A program made the position numbers and the translations under genes. Shown piece after piece: positions 16,794-25,523 of a stretch of 64,000 nt of DNA. Positions within the stretch are counted from its first letter, which is position 1, and each line of letters begins with the position of its first letter. The stretch comes from Janibacter sp. HTCC2649 (GTDB lineage: Bacteria > Actinomycetota > Actinomycetes > Actinomycetales > Dermatophilaceae), in the NCBI RefSeq assembly GCF_000152705.1, contig NZ_CH672413.1:558001-622000 (forward strand), in the 5' to 3' direction. The notes beneath the pieces are model-generated. The model was not told the origin of the DNA and did no database searches. It saw only the letters and a list, made by a program, of their open reading frames with translations.

Positions 16794-18378
16794 CGTGGTC
16801 CTTCGTGGATGGTGCCGAATCAAGTTGCTCGACCCTATCCCGTCGACCGCGCAGGCCAGCCGCAAGGACGAGGGCGATGAGCACCACAGTGGCGAGGCGC
16901 TCCGGCCACGGCCCCAGCTGATCGGAGACCGTCCGGTCGGCGCGGATCACGACGGAGCCGATTCCCTGCTCGGCGGTGAAGAGGCCGGTCTTGCCCGTGA
17001 CCGCCCCGTTGGGGGCGATGAAGCCGGAGACTCCGACGGTCGACACGTGCACCACCGACCGGCCGTGCTCGATCGCGCGGATCCGGGAGATGGCGAACTG
17101 CTGCTCCGACTCCGCGGTGTAGCCGAAGGTGGCGTTGTTCGTCTGGACGAGAAGGAGGCTCGCGTCCTTCCCGGGCTGGGTCACGGAGTCGCGCATGAGG
17201 CCGTCATAGGCCACCTCGAAGCAGATCGTCGGCAGGGCCCAGTAGCTGCCGGTCGGCGCATCGACCTTGAAGGCGCCGAGCTGGGTGCCCTGGACGAAGT
17301 CCTTGGTGACGAGGTCGACCTTGTCGCTGAAGTTGCGGAAGAAGGAGCGGTATGGGATGTACTCGGCGAAGGGCACGGGGTGGTTCTTGACGTAGCGCTC
17401 GGGCTCCGCTCCCCCGGGCTGGTAGAACAGCGAGACGTTCGAGACCTTGGGCGCCGGCTCCTGGAGCACGGCCCCGACGATGATTGGCACCCCGACCGCT
17501 GAGACGGCGCGCTGCACCTGGGCCGCGGCGTCGGCGTTGCGGATGGGGTCGATGTCCGAGGCGTTCTCGGGCCACACCACCAGGCTGAGCGGCCCGGGTA
17601 CCCGCTCCCCCAGGTCCGTCTTCGCCTTCTCCGCGAGGAGCTCCGTGCCCCGGACGTGGTTGTCGAGGACGGCGCGACGCTCGGCGTTGAAGTCGAGGCC
17701 GGCGTGCGGCACGTTGCCCTGGACCAGTCCCACTGTGACGCGCTGACCGTCGACGGACGGGGTCATGAAACCGACCAGGACCACCCAGGCAACGGTCACG
17801 GCCGCGATGGCGGCTGACTCGCGCGGGTGCCGACGCAATGCCGCGGCAGCCATGAGGAGCTGGGTGCCCACGACGGCGACTGCAAGGGTCACGCCTGGTG
17901 CTCCGAGCCATTGAGCCCAGTTCGCGAGCGGGCTGTCGGCCTGGCTGAACGCGAGCCTGGCCCAGGGGAATCCGCCGAAGGGTGTCGTCCCGCGGGCGAG
18001 CTCCTGGGCGACCCACGCCAGGGGAATCACGGCATACACGGCGTCCCCCCACCGCGGACGGAGACGTTGGCCGACGTAGCCGACCACGGCGCACATGACG
18101 CCGAAGTACAGCGCTTCGAGCGTGGCCAGGGCGCCCCAGGGGAGCTTGCCCACATAGACCCCGGACCACGAGAGGACGGGAACGAAGAACGCCCAGCCAG
18201 CCACCACACCGAGTCCGAAACCGCGCTTGGCGCCGACATCGAGCGTCACGGCTCCGAGGAGGGCAACGGCGATCGGCGCGAGCCACCAGAGGTTGTGTTC
18301 GGGGAAGGCCAACCACAGCAGGATCCCGGCAAGGATCGCACCGACGAGGCGCACGGCATACGGGATCTTGGGTGGCAC
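16786..18378 (-). CDS. lnt: Apolipoprotein N-acyltransferase
   Basis: A 530-residue protein with an N-terminal membrane region of about six to seven segments (to residue ~200), a periplasmic nitrilase-fold domain, and a final hydrophobic segment ([15 protein letters not shown]). The catalytic Glu-Lys-Cys triad region can be seen: [10 protein letters not shown], the Lys-containing loop with [14 protein letters not shown], and [13 protein letters not shown] with the Cys. It adds the third acyl chain to the N-terminal Cys of lipoproteins. Start GTG 18378 was chosen since sequence upstream lacks hydrophobicity. First gene of the lnt-ppm1-fxsA operon; 23 bp separate it from kal upstream on the same strand. 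Confidence 0.92.
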   Translation of the reverse strand: MPPKIPYAVRLVGAILAGILLWLAFPEHNLWWLAPIAVALLGAVTLDVGAKRGFGLGVVAGWAFFVPVLSWSGVYVGKLPWGALATLEALYFGVMCAVVGYVGQRLRPRWGDAVYAVIPLAWVAQELARGTTPFGGFPWARLAFSQADSPLANWAQWLGAPGVTLAVAVVGTQLLMAAAALRRHPRESAAIAAVTVAWVVLVGFMTPSVDGQRVTVGLVQGNVPHAGLDFNAERRAVLDNHVRGTELLAEKAKTDLGERVPGPLSLVVWPENASDIDPIRNADAAAQVQRAVSAVGVPIIVGAVLQEPAPKVSNVSLFYQPGGAEPERYVKNHPVPFAEYIPYRSFFRNFSDKVDLVTKDFVQGTQLGAFKVDAPTGSYWALPTICFEVAYDGLMRDSVTQPGKDASLLLVQTNNATFGYTAESEQQFAISRIRAIEHGRSVVHVSTVGVSGFIAPNGAVTGKTGLFTAEQGIGSVVIRADRTVSDQLGPWPERLATVVLIALVLAAGLRGRRDRVEQLDSAPSTKDHVD

Positions 18379-18401
18379 GCAGCCACCGTAGGTCACCAAC
18401 C

Positions 18402-18797
18402 TCAGCGGGGTGGCACCACCACGACACCGCGGGCCGTCGTGGCGACGATCGGCGGGTCGAGGACCTCGGCCGCGGACTCGCCACGCTCGGGAGTGCCCCG
18501 GGTGACGACGCGCACGACGAAGTCCATCTCGCGGCTGCGGGTACCGACGCGCACGAGCGTGGCCTCGATCTCGATGCAGTCGCCGGCGCGCACGGGAGCG
18601 AGGAACTGCACGTCGCTGTAGGACGCGAAGAGCCCCTCGTCGCCGTCGGTGACGATGCACATCTCGGTGGCGACGTCACCGAAGGCGGCCAGCGAGTAGG
18701 CGCCGTCGACGAGGTTGCCGGCGTAGTGCGCGTGGCTGTAGGGGACGTAGCGGCGGTGGGTGACCTTCTGGCCCTCACTCGCGTTCGACGTGGTCAT
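18402..18797 (-). CDS. kal: 3-aminobutyryl-CoA ammonia-lyase (hotdog fold)
   Basis: A 131-residue hotdog-fold protein (YVPYSHAHYAGNLVDGAYSL, GDVATEMCIVTDGDEGLFASY, FLAPVRAGDCIEIEATL). It matches Kal, which deaminates L-3-aminobutyryl-CoA to crotonyl-CoA in the last dedicated step of anaerobic lysine degradation. Without context it could be mistaken for a thioesterase or MaoC-like hydratase; its position 4 bp after kamE settles the assignment. Last gene of the kdd-kamD-kamE-kal operon. Start ATG 18797. Confidence 0.88.
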   Translation of the reverse strand: MTTSNASEGQKVTHRRYVPYSHAHYAGNLVDGAYSLAAFGDVATEMCIVTDGDEGLFASYSDVQFLAPVRAGDCIEIEATLVRVGTRSREMDFVVRVVTRGTPERGESAAEVLDPPIVATTARGVVVVPPR

Positions 18798-18801
18798 GGG
18801 G

Positions 18802-19578
18802 TCATGCTCCCTTGGCCTGGCGGTCGGCGTCACGCTGTGGCACGAGGGCGTGGACGAGATAGCTCGCGACCTCGCCGGGTGTCGTGCCGCGACCGAAGAT
18901 ACGGTCGACGCCGAGGCTGCCGGCCGACCCTTCCTCGAACCGGGGCCCGCCGACCACGAGCAGCGGCACCTTGCCGGCCGGGAAGGCCTCGCGGAAGGCG
19001 GCCGACATCGCCGTCGTGTTGTGGATGTGGGCGTCGCGCTGGGTGACGACCTGGCTCACGAGGACGGCGTCGGCCCTGGCCTCGCGGGCGCGCTCGACGA
19101 GCTCGGGGATGAGGACCTGGGCGCCGAGGTTCACGACGGTGATCTCGCGGTGGTACTCGAGACCCTTCTCCCCGGCGAAGCCCTTGATGTTGAGGATCGC
19201 GTCGATGCCGACGGTGTGGGCGTCGGTGCCGATGCAGGCACCGACGACGACGAGCTTGCGACGCAGCTGCTTCTTGATCGCCGTGTTGATCTCCTTGCCG
19301 GACAGGAGCGGGAACTCGCGCTCGATGACCTCGACGAGGTGCGGCTCGACGAGGTGCTTGACCGATCCGTAGACGACGAAGAAGGTGAACCCGTCGCCGA
19401 TGGCCTTGCTGTGCACGACGATCGCCGGCTCGATGCCCATCTTGCTGGCGAGCTGGAGGGCGGCACCCTCCGCCCGCTTGCTGCTGGCCATCGGGAGGGT
19501 GAAGGAGACCTGGACCATGCCGTCGCCGGTCTGGTCACCGTAGGGCCGGATGACTTGGGGGATGTCCGTGACGCTCAT
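18802..19578 (-). CDS. kamE: Lysine 5,6-aminomutase beta subunit (B12- and PLP-binding)
   Basis: A 258-residue protein carrying the cobalamin-binding motif as GTDAHTVGID (Asp119-x-His121-x-x-Gly124), with the later GG-containing segment LLVVGGPRFEEG. The N-terminal domain (to about 100) holds the PLP-contacting region in OAM enzymes. With KamD it moves the epsilon- or delta-amino group of beta-lysine to give 3,5-diaminohexanoate by an adenosylcobalamin radical mechanism. Its ATG at 19578 overlaps the kamD stop by 4 bp, as expected for an equimolar complex. No B12 reactivase is encoded nearby. Confidence 0.93.
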   Translation of the reverse strand: MSVTDIPQVIRPYGDQTGDGMVQVSFTLPMASSKRAEGAALQLASKMGIEPAIVVHSKAIGDGFTFFVVYGSVKHLVEPHLVEVIEREFPLLSGKEINTAIKKQLRRKLVVVGACIGTDAHTVGIDAILNIKGFAGEKGLEYHREITVVNLGAQVLIPELVERAREARADAVLVSQVVTQRDAHIHNTTAMSAAFREAFPAGKVPLLVVGGPRFEEGSAGSLGVDRIFGRGTTPGEVASYLVHALVPQRDADRQAKGA

Positions 19579-21152
19579 CGGGTGGCTCCCGTCTCAAGAA
19601 GGGTGATCGCGGGGTTGTCGTAGCCCGGGGCGCGCACGATGACACCGTCGAGGCCCTTGCCTGCTGTGGCCGGCCGCTTCATCTCGCCGAAGGTCCCGTC
19701 GGCGATGGCTTCGAGCAGGGGCGCCTTGCCGGGCTCGTCGGTGATCTGCTGGAGCAGGTCGATCGCCTCCCCCAGGACCTGGCGGGCCCGGGTCTGGATG
19801 AAGCCGTTGCGCGGCGGGTGGAAGTCCTCGGTCAGTCCGCCGGCCGCGTTGAGGACGTAGCGCACGTTCTGCAGGGCGATGTCACGGTCGGAGATCCAGG
19901 GCGTGACGACGGCCTCGGTCATCATCCCGACGAGGAGGATCCCCTGGCCGGTGAGTGCACCGACGAGGTTGAAGAAGCCGTCGAGCAGGTTGCCCTTGAA
20001 GACGTCACCCGTCATGTGCTTGGTGGGCGGCATCCACTTCAGGGGTGCGTCCGGGAAGAGGGTGCGCGCGAGCAGGGCGTGCGCGAGCTCCATCCGGAAC
20101 GAGTCGTGCAGGTCTGGGTTGATCTCGAACGCGTGCCCGAGCCCGAGCTGCCAGTCCTCGAGGCCGGCCTCCTTGGCGAAGTACTCGTTGAGCAGCTGGC
20201 TCACGGTGACTGTGTGGGCGGCCTCGACGGCGTCGCTCGTCGTGAGGTAGTTGTCCTCACCGGTGTTGATGATGATGCCGGCGCGCGCATGCACCTGACG
20301 CGAGAACCGTTGGTCCACAAAGGTTCTGATCGGGTTGATGTCGCGAAAGAGGATGCCGTACATCGAGTCGTTGAGCATCATGTCGAGCCGCTCCATGCCC
20401 GCGAGCGCGGCGATCTCGGGCATGCACAGCCCGGACGCGTAGTTGGTCAGCCGGATGTAGCGACCGACCTCCTTGCTCGTCTCATCGAGCGCGGCGCGCA
20501 TGAGCCGGAAGTTCTCCTGGGTGGCATAGGTCCCGGCATACCCCTCGCGTGTCGCACCCTCGGGCACGTAGTCGAGCAGGCTCTGCCCGGTCGAGCGGAT
20601 GACGGCGATGACGTCGGCACCCTCGCGCGCGGCCGCCTGCGCCTGCGGAATGTCCTCGTAGATGTCGCCGGTGGCGACGATGAGATAGATCCAGGGTCGC
20701 TGCTTCGGGTCGCCGTGGCGCTTGACGAGCCGCTCGCGCGCGACGCGCTGCTTGTCCATGGTGCGTATGCCGCGTGCCACCGCCGCGCGGGACTGCTTGG
20801 CTGCCGCTGTGGCGTCCTTGCCTTCGGGGATGCGGAACTCGACCGAACGGCTGCTCGCCATCTGGGCCAACGTCAACAGGTCGGGTGCGAGTCCACGGCG
20901 GAGCGCGTCCCAGACCGGGAGCGTGACGCCATGCTCGAGGCCCGCGCTCTCTCGCACGGCGTCGACGAGGTGGTTGACCCACGGGACGCGTTCGTGGTCG
21001 GCGCCAGCGAGGCCCGCGAGCCTCAGCGTGGCGCGCTCGACCGACACGGTCGTGTGTTTGTTGGCGATGTCGACGACCGGCTTGCCGACCTTGCGCGCGA
21101 GGGCGCGGGCACGTCGGACATCGGCCTTGTCGAGCTCGAGCAGCGGGGTCAC
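19575..21152 (-). CDS. kamD: Lysine 5,6-aminomutase alpha subunit
   Basis: A 525-residue D-lysine 5,6-aminomutase alpha chain, of normal length for the family. Visible features: the N-terminal KVGKPVVDIANKHTTVSVERATLRLAG and the barrel core GLCMPEIAALAGMERLDMMLNDSMYGILFRDINPIRTF, RQVHARAGIIINTGEDNYLTTSDAVE and WQLGLGHAFEINPDL. This TIM-barrel subunit binds PLP and cobalamin between itself and KamE. Overlaps kdd (start side) and kamE (end side) by 4 bp each, giving a tightly coupled operon. No obvious defects, so a functional enzyme is expected. Confidence 0.94.
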   Translation of the reverse strand: MTPLLELDKADVRRARALARKVGKPVVDIANKHTTVSVERATLRLAGLAGADHERVPWVNHLVDAVRESAGLEHGVTLPVWDALRRGLAPDLLTLAQMASSRSVEFRIPEGKDATAAAKQSRAAVARGIRTMDKQRVARERLVKRHGDPKQRPWIYLIVATGDIYEDIPQAQAAAREGADVIAVIRSTGQSLLDYVPEGATREGYAGTYATQENFRLMRAALDETSKEVGRYIRLTNYASGLCMPEIAALAGMERLDMMLNDSMYGILFRDINPIRTFVDQRFSRQVHARAGIIINTGEDNYLTTSDAVEAAHTVTVSQLLNEYFAKEAGLEDWQLGLGHAFEINPDLHDSFRMELAHALLARTLFPDAPLKWMPPTKHMTGDVFKGNLLDGFFNLVGALTGQGILLVGMMTEAVVTPWISDRDIALQNVRYVLNAAGGLTEDFHPPRNGFIQTRARQVLGEAIDLLQQITDEPGKAPLLEAIADGTFGEMKRPATAGKGLDGVIVRAPGYDNPAITLLETGATR

Positions 21153-22240
21153 GCGTGGTCCTCCTGGGTGAGTCGGCCTTCGAACAGGTCACGCACCGCG
21201 GCGTTGCCGCGAATGAGCTCGAGCGCGTATGCCGCGTGTCCGGGAACGTAACCGTTGCCGACCAGCATGGTCACGTCGGCAGCCAGGCCCTCGGCGCCGA
21301 GCGCTGCTGCAGCGAAGTTCGTCGCCATCGAGAAGAAGATGACCGTGCCACCCTCGGCGGTCGCCAGGATCGCTGGCTGCTCACACCCGGTGACGTCGAC
21401 ACAGACGACGGTGAGGTCGGCCGGACCGCCGACGCTCGCGAGCGCTTCGGTGAGCCCGAGCGGGTTGCGGGCATCGGCGATGACGACGTGGGTCGCGAGG
21501 CCCGTGCCCTCGAGGAGGTTGGCCTCGCTCTGGTCGCGCACGACCGACACTCGGCGGGTGGCGCCGGCGTCGGCAGCCGCGGCGAGGGACAACGAACCGG
21601 ACTTGCCGGCTCCTCCGAGCACGACCACGGAAGGTGAGGTGTCAGCGGACCCAGAGCGGGCGGCATACCCCTTGACCGTCCGGGCCACCAGCGCGGGTGC
21701 GCCGCAGACGTCCATGACCATGAGCGCGAGCTCGGGTGACAGGTCCGCGGGGAGTTTCGCCGCGATGGAGCGGCCGAACAGGATGGCGTGACCCTGTGCG
21801 GGCACCCGCTCCCCCAGTCCGTCCCAGCGCGCCAGATCGTCGGTGATCGCCAGCGGCGTGAGCGACAGCGACACGAGGGTGGCCACGCGGTCGCCGGCCG
21901 TGAGTCCCAGGGTCGACTCGGGCCCGACCTCGGCCACGGTGCCGATGAGCATGCCGCCACTGCCGGTGACGGGGTTCTGCATCTTGCCCCGCTCCCCCAC
22001 GATCGCGAGGACCTCGCTGCGGATCGCAGCGCCGTCACCCGCGTGCTTGTCGTGGAGCTGGCGGTAGGACGCGGCGTCGAGGTTGAGCGTCTCGATGTCG
22101 ATGCGCACCTCGTCGGGCCAGATCTCCGGGCGGGGATCGAGGACACGCGCGGCCTGCGGCAGCGATTCTCCGACCGGCTCGAGGACCCTGTGCACTCCGA
22201 ACGGAGAGCTCGTCGTGCTCACCGGTGACGTTCCACGCAC
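21149..22240 (-). CDS. kdd: L-erythro-3,5-diaminohexanoate dehydrogenase
   Basis: A 363-residue NAD(P)-dependent dehydrogenase of the Kdd family. The Rossmann loop is VVLGGAGKSGSLSLAAAADAGA (Gly-rich, about 210-225), preceded by the MQNPVTGSGGMLIGTVAEVG block typical of Kdd. It oxidises 3,5-diaminohexanoate to 3-keto-5-aminohexanoate. First gene of the kdd-kamD-kamE-kal operon; the GTG at 22240 is preceded by AGGAGA at a good distance. The next enzyme in the pathway, the keto-aminohexanoate cleavage enzyme Kce, is not encoded in the window. Confidence 0.92.
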   Translation of the reverse strand: MRGTSPVSTTSSPFGVHRVLEPVGESLPQAARVLDPRPEIWPDEVRIDIETLNLDAASYRQLHDKHAGDGAAIRSEVLAIVGERGKMQNPVTGSGGMLIGTVAEVGPESTLGLTAGDRVATLVSLSLTPLAITDDLARWDGLGERVPAQGHAILFGRSIAAKLPADLSPELALMVMDVCGAPALVARTVKGYAARSGSADTSPSVVVLGGAGKSGSLSLAAAADAGATRRVSVVRDQSEANLLEGTGLATHVVIADARNPLGLTEALASVGGPADLTVVCVDVTGCEQPAILATAEGGTVIFFSMATNFAAAALGAEGLAADVTMLVGNGYVPGHAAYALELIRGNAAVRDLFEGRLTQEDHA

Positions 22241-22268
22241 GGGAAGTTCTCCTGTCTGACAACACTGG

Positions 22269-22282
22269 GCAACAAATATTGC
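22269..22282. promoter_or_regulatory. AT-rich palindrome in the kdd/kamA divergent promoter region
   Basis: GCAACAAATATTGC has perfect 4-bp outer arms (GCAA/TTGC) around an AT-rich centre and lies midway between the divergent kdd (22240) and kamA (22328) starts. Such an AT core is rare in this GC-rich sequence and resembles an operator of the Lrp/AsnC type. One Lrp-family gene lies 4 kb away, but a link is only inferred. Confidence 0.4.
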
Positions 22283-22327
22283 GGGATGAAGATGACTTGC
22301 GAGTGGTCTATCCGTATCCTCGCATGC

Positions 22328-23782
22328 ATGACGACAAACATCGAGCAGCCCTACGTCTATCGGCGTCGCGAGCTCGTCGAGCCCGACTGGACCCGCTTCC
22401 CCGGGTATCGCCAGGTCACGAAGGACGAATGGGCCAGCGCCCAGTGGCAGCGGGCGCACTGCGTCAAGAACGTTGCCCAGCTGCGCGAGCTCATGGGAGA
22501 CCTCCTCACCGAGGACTTCTACGCCGACCTCGAACGCGACCAGGTCGAGCGCGCCACGATGTCGATGCTCGTCCCGCCACAGATGATGAACACGATGGTC
22601 AGCGAGATGTCGTGGGCCGACGGCTCGATGCCTGCTGCCGGCGCGGCGTTCACTGAGGCGTTCCTCGCCGACCCGGTGCGTCGCTACATGCTCCCTGTCT
22701 TCAGCGACCGGCGCACCGACTGGCCCTCGCACCCGTTCGCCGCGCGTGACAGCCTCCACGAGCACGACATGTGGGCGGTCGAGGGCCTGACCCACCGCTA
22801 CCCCACCAAGGTGCTGGCCGAGATGCTGCCGACGTGCCCGCAGTACTGCGGCCACTGCACGCGCATGGACCTCGTCGGCAACTCGACCGCGCAGATCGTC
22901 AAGCTCAAGCTCGCCGGCAAGCCGGTCGACCGCCACGCCGCGATGCTCGACTACCTGCAGCGGACCCCGCAGGTGCGCGACGTCGTCGTCTCCGGTGGCG
23001 ACGTGGCCAACATGCCGTGGAAGAACCTCGAGGGCTTCCTCGACAAGCTCATGCGGATCGACAACATCCGCGACATCCGCCTCGCGACCAAGGCGCTCAT
23101 GGGTCTGCCGCAGCACTGGCTCCAGCCGGACGTCGTCGAGGGCGTCGCGCGGGTCTCCGCTCTCGCACGCTCTCGTGGCGTGTCGCTCGCGATCCACACG
23201 CACGTCAACCACGCGCAGTCCGTCACTCCCCTGGTCGCCGACGCGTCCAAGGCCATGCTCGAAGCGGGCGTGCGCGACGTGCGCAACCAGGGCGTCCTCA
23301 TGCGTGGCATCAACGACACGAGCAAGGACCTGCTCGACCTCTGCTTCGCCCTGCAGGACGAAGCGATGATCACGCCGTACTACTTCTACATGTGCGACAT
23401 GATCCCGTTCTCGGAGCACTGGCGGCTCGCCCTGCACGAGGCGCAGCACCTGCAGCACTCGATCATGGGCTACCTCCCCGGCTTCGCGACGCCGCGCATC
23501 GTCTGCGACGTCCCGTTCGTCGGGAAGCGCTGGGTCCACCAGGTCGACACCTACGATCGCGACAAGGGCATGTCGTTCTGGCGCAAGAACTACCGCACGT
23601 CCATCGAGGGCTCGGACGAGCAGGCGCTGTCGCGCGAGTACGTCTACTACGACCCGATCTACACGCTGCCCGAGGCCGGGCGGCAGTGGTGGAACTCCAA
23701 CACCGATGTCGACCAGGTCCACGCCGCAGCGCTCGCGGGCGCGGGTGCGAGCCGCGAGGCGTCTGCGCGCGACCTGCTCTGA
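22328..23782 (+). CDS. kamA: L-lysine 2,3-aminomutase (radical SAM, PLP)
   Basis: A 484-residue radical SAM enzyme. The cluster motif CPQYCGHC gives Cys170, Cys174 and Cys177; VVSGGDVANMPW follows as the SAM-binding GGD-like segment. The C-terminal third includes the PLP-binding region seen in KamA/EpmB relatives (YMCDMIPFSEHWR). It converts L-lysine to beta-lysine, the first step of the pathway completed by kamDE, kdd and kal. At about 480 residues it is longer than clostridial KamA (~416), with a 120-residue N-terminal extension containing MMNTMVSEMSWADGSM, which fits the actinobacterial subgroup. Start ATG 22328; an in-frame ATG at 22286 would cover the palindrome at 22269-22282. Confidence 0.9.
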   Translation: MTTNIEQPYVYRRRELVEPDWTRFPGYRQVTKDEWASAQWQRAHCVKNVAQLRELMGDLLTEDFYADLERDQVERATMSMLVPPQMMNTMVSEMSWADGSMPAAGAAFTEAFLADPVRRYMLPVFSDRRTDWPSHPFAARDSLHEHDMWAVEGLTHRYPTKVLAEMLPTCPQYCGHCTRMDLVGNSTAQIVKLKLAGKPVDRHAAMLDYLQRTPQVRDVVVSGGDVANMPWKNLEGFLDKLMRIDNIRDIRLATKALMGLPQHWLQPDVVEGVARVSALARSRGVSLAIHTHVNHAQSVTPLVADASKAMLEAGVRDVRNQGVLMRGINDTSKDLLDLCFALQDEAMITPYYFYMCDMIPFSEHWRLALHEAQHLQHSIMGYLPGFATPRIVCDVPFVGKRWVHQVDTYDRDKGMSFWRKNYRTSIEGSDEQALSREYVYYDPIYTLPEAGRQWWNSNTDVDQVHAAALAGAGASREASARDLL

Positions 23783-23791
23783 GCGACTGAC

Positions 23792-23832
23792 GCCGAAGGC
23801 CTGACCCTCCGCTTGAGGGTCAGGCCTTCGGC
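23792..23832. terminator. Bidirectional hairpin between kamA and the ArsR gene
   Basis: Perfect 17-bp arms (23792-23808 and 23816-23832) around a 7-nt loop CCGCTTG. The right arm contains the last codons and stop of the convergent ArsR gene, so the coding end has been recruited into the stem. No U-tract follows. It can stop transcription from both directions. Confidence 0.8.
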
Positions 23833-24140
23833 ACGTTCAGGACGCTGTCGAGCAGTCCGGGGAAGGTGTCGTCGAGCTCCTCGCGGCGCAGTGACACCAG
23901 CCGCCCCCGCCCCAGGGGCTCGTTGCGCACGACGCCCGCTTCTCGCAGGACTTTCATCAGGTGCGACTTCGTCGACTTCGGCAGGGCGGGGTTCGTGGCG
24001 CCGCACTGGGCCATCTCGAGCGGGCCCTCGGCGAGGTCACGCACGATCTGCAGCCGGGCGGGATCGCTCAACGCGAAGAGGACGTCGGTGAGGGCCACGT
24101 CCCCGATCACGGGATGGGGCAGCACCTGGTTGGCGGTCAT
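23820..24140 (-). CDS. ArsR-family winged-helix repressor
   Basis: A 106-residue winged helix-turn-helix protein: LFALSDPARLQIVRDLAEGP (helices 1-2), TKSHLMKVLREAGVV (recognition helix region) and RGRLVSLRREEL (wing). It lacks a clear Cys metal-binding motif (only one Cys, in MAQCGATN), so it probably senses an organic ligand or redox state instead of a metal. A 20-bp inverted repeat touches its own start codon and a second copy precedes the divergent MFS gene, so it most likely represses both. Start ATG 24140. Confidence 0.88.
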   Translation of the reverse strand: MTANQVLPHPVIGDVALTDVLFALSDPARLQIVRDLAEGPLEMAQCGATNPALPKSTKSHLMKVLREAGVVRNEPLGRGRLVSLRREELDDTFPGLLDSVLNVPKA

Positions 24141-24160
24141 GGTTCGATAATAGTCGAACC
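24141..24160. promoter_or_regulatory. ArsR operator copy 1 (GGTTCGA-N6-TCGAACC)
   Basis: A perfect 7-bp inverted repeat around TAATAG, immediately upstream of the ArsR start codon. The same half-sites GTTCGA/TCGAAC with the same 6-bp gap recur at 24199-24216. Binding here would block the repressor's own transcription. Confidence 0.75.
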
Positions 24161-24198
24161 AAATACTGGACACCGGGAATGTCCGGGGCGAAACCACA

Positions 24199-24216
24199 GT
24201 TCGATATCTTTCGAAC
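24199..24216. promoter_or_regulatory. ArsR operator copy 2 (GTTCGA-N6-TCGAAC)
   Basis: Second copy of the ArsR-type palindrome, centre TATCTT, 26 bp before the MFS start at 24242. The centre-to-centre distance from copy 1 is about 57 bp. It is placed to repress the exporter gene. Confidence 0.75.
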
Positions 24217-24241
24217 CATTGTTTCCTCCGAGAGGCCCGTC

Positions 24242-25501
24242 ATGAGCGCGACCAGCAGCATCCAGACCAGCCACGAGACGAGCACTGACCCCGTGGTGTC
24301 GCCCACCAGAGCGTCGTCGTCGCGTCGACTCGGAAGGGGTGCGGGCTTCACCCTGGCCCTCACGTCCGTCGTTGCCCTCATGGTCGGTGCGAGCGCCCCC
24401 TCACCGTTCTACCCGGTGCTCCAGGCGGAGATCGGGTTCTCCGCAGGCACCATGACGACGATCTTCGGGGTCTACGCGCTGGCGCTGCTCGCCACGCTGC
24501 TGGTCACCGGGTCGCTCTCCGACCACATCGGCCGTCGACCGGTGCTCGCCGCAGGGTTCGTCGTCCTCGCCGGGAGCATGGTCGGCTTCTGGCACGCCGA
24601 CAGCGTCACGACCCTGCTCATCTCTCGCGCCGTCCAGGGCCTGGCAGCCGGTCTGCTCATGTCGACGATGACGGCAGCGGTCGCCGACCTCGAACCCGCT
24701 TCCCGGCCCGGCCTCGGCGCGACTCTCAACAGCGTGACTCCGCTGTTCGGCCTGGCCGCAGGCGCCCTCATCGGCGGTGCCGTCCTCGACTCCTCCCCCG
24801 TATCTGCCCTGACGATCGTCTTCGCGACCCTTACCGTGGTCTACCTCGTCATGGCTCTGGGCGCCCTTGCGCTCCCTGAGACGTCGCCGCGCCACGAGGG
24901 CTGGCGTCGATCCCTTCGACCGCGGGTGGGGATCCCTGCTCCGGCCCGTCCGGCCTTCCGACGGAGCGCTCCGGCTCTCTTTGCAGGCTGGGCCACGGGT
25001 GGGCTCTACCTGTCCCTGGGTGCGCCGATCGTCGGCCAGCTCCTCGGTGGTCGCTCGCACTTCGTCCAGGGCTCCGTCGTGGCCGTGCTCACGGGGACCG
25101 GTGCGCTCAGCTCCTTCCTCTTCCGCAACCGCACACCCCGACAGATCACGATCTACGGCACGACGATGCTCGCGCTCGGGACGGCACTCACCCTGGTCGC
25201 ACTGCACGCCGAGTCGCTCACCGGCTTCCTGCTCGCGGCCGTGGTGGCAGGGTCGGGCTTCGGCACCTCCTTCCTCGGCATCATGCGGTCGATCTCGAAC
25301 ACGGTCGGTCCTGACCAGCGCGGCGAGCTCTTCTCGAGCGTCTTCGTCGTCAGCTACCTCGCCTTCGGCCTCCCCGCGGTGGCCGCCGGCTTCGCCGCTC
25401 CCCGACTGGGCCTCGAGACGACGGCCACCATCTACGGACTCGTCGTCGTGGTGCTCTCCGGTGCCGCCGCCCTGACGCGGACGTTCACCACCAAGGCCTG
25501 A
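24242..25501 (+). CDS. MFS drug/metabolite exporter
   Basis: A 419-residue major facilitator protein with about 12 membrane segments. Motif A is visible as GSLSDHIGRRPVL between helices 2 and 3, and the helix-1 region has SAPSPFYPVLQAEIGFS, as in actinobacterial DHA1-type exporters. The substrate is unknown. It is divergent from the ArsR gene and preceded by that regulator's operator, so induction by its substrate is expected. ATG 24242 follows GAGAGG; a longer frame from 24179 would run through the operator and was rejected. Confidence 0.9.
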   Translation: MSATSSIQTSHETSTDPVVSPTRASSSRRLGRGAGFTLALTSVVALMVGASAPSPFYPVLQAEIGFSAGTMTTIFGVYALALLATLLVTGSLSDHIGRRPVLAAGFVVLAGSMVGFWHADSVTTLLISRAVQGLAAGLLMSTMTAAVADLEPASRPGLGATLNSVTPLFGLAAGALIGGAVLDSSPVSALTIVFATLTVVYLVMALGALALPETSPRHEGWRRSLRPRVGIPAPARPAFRRSAPALFAGWATGGLYLSLGAPIVGQLLGGRSHFVQGSVVAVLTGTGALSSFLFRNRTPRQITIYGTTMLALGTALTLVALHAESLTGFLLAAVVAGSGFGTSFLGIMRSISNTVGPDQRGELFSSVFVVSYLAFGLPAVAAGFAAPRLGLETTATIYGLVVVVLSGAAALTRTFTTKA

Positions 25502-25523
25502 CCACACGGCATACTCGCCTGTC

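Noticed and set aside
19818-21251. Long plus-strand open frame opposite kamD
   Set aside because: It is antisense to a well-conserved enzyme gene; its length follows from the high GC content, and the predicted protein is compositionally odd (very rich in Val, Arg, Gly, Asp).
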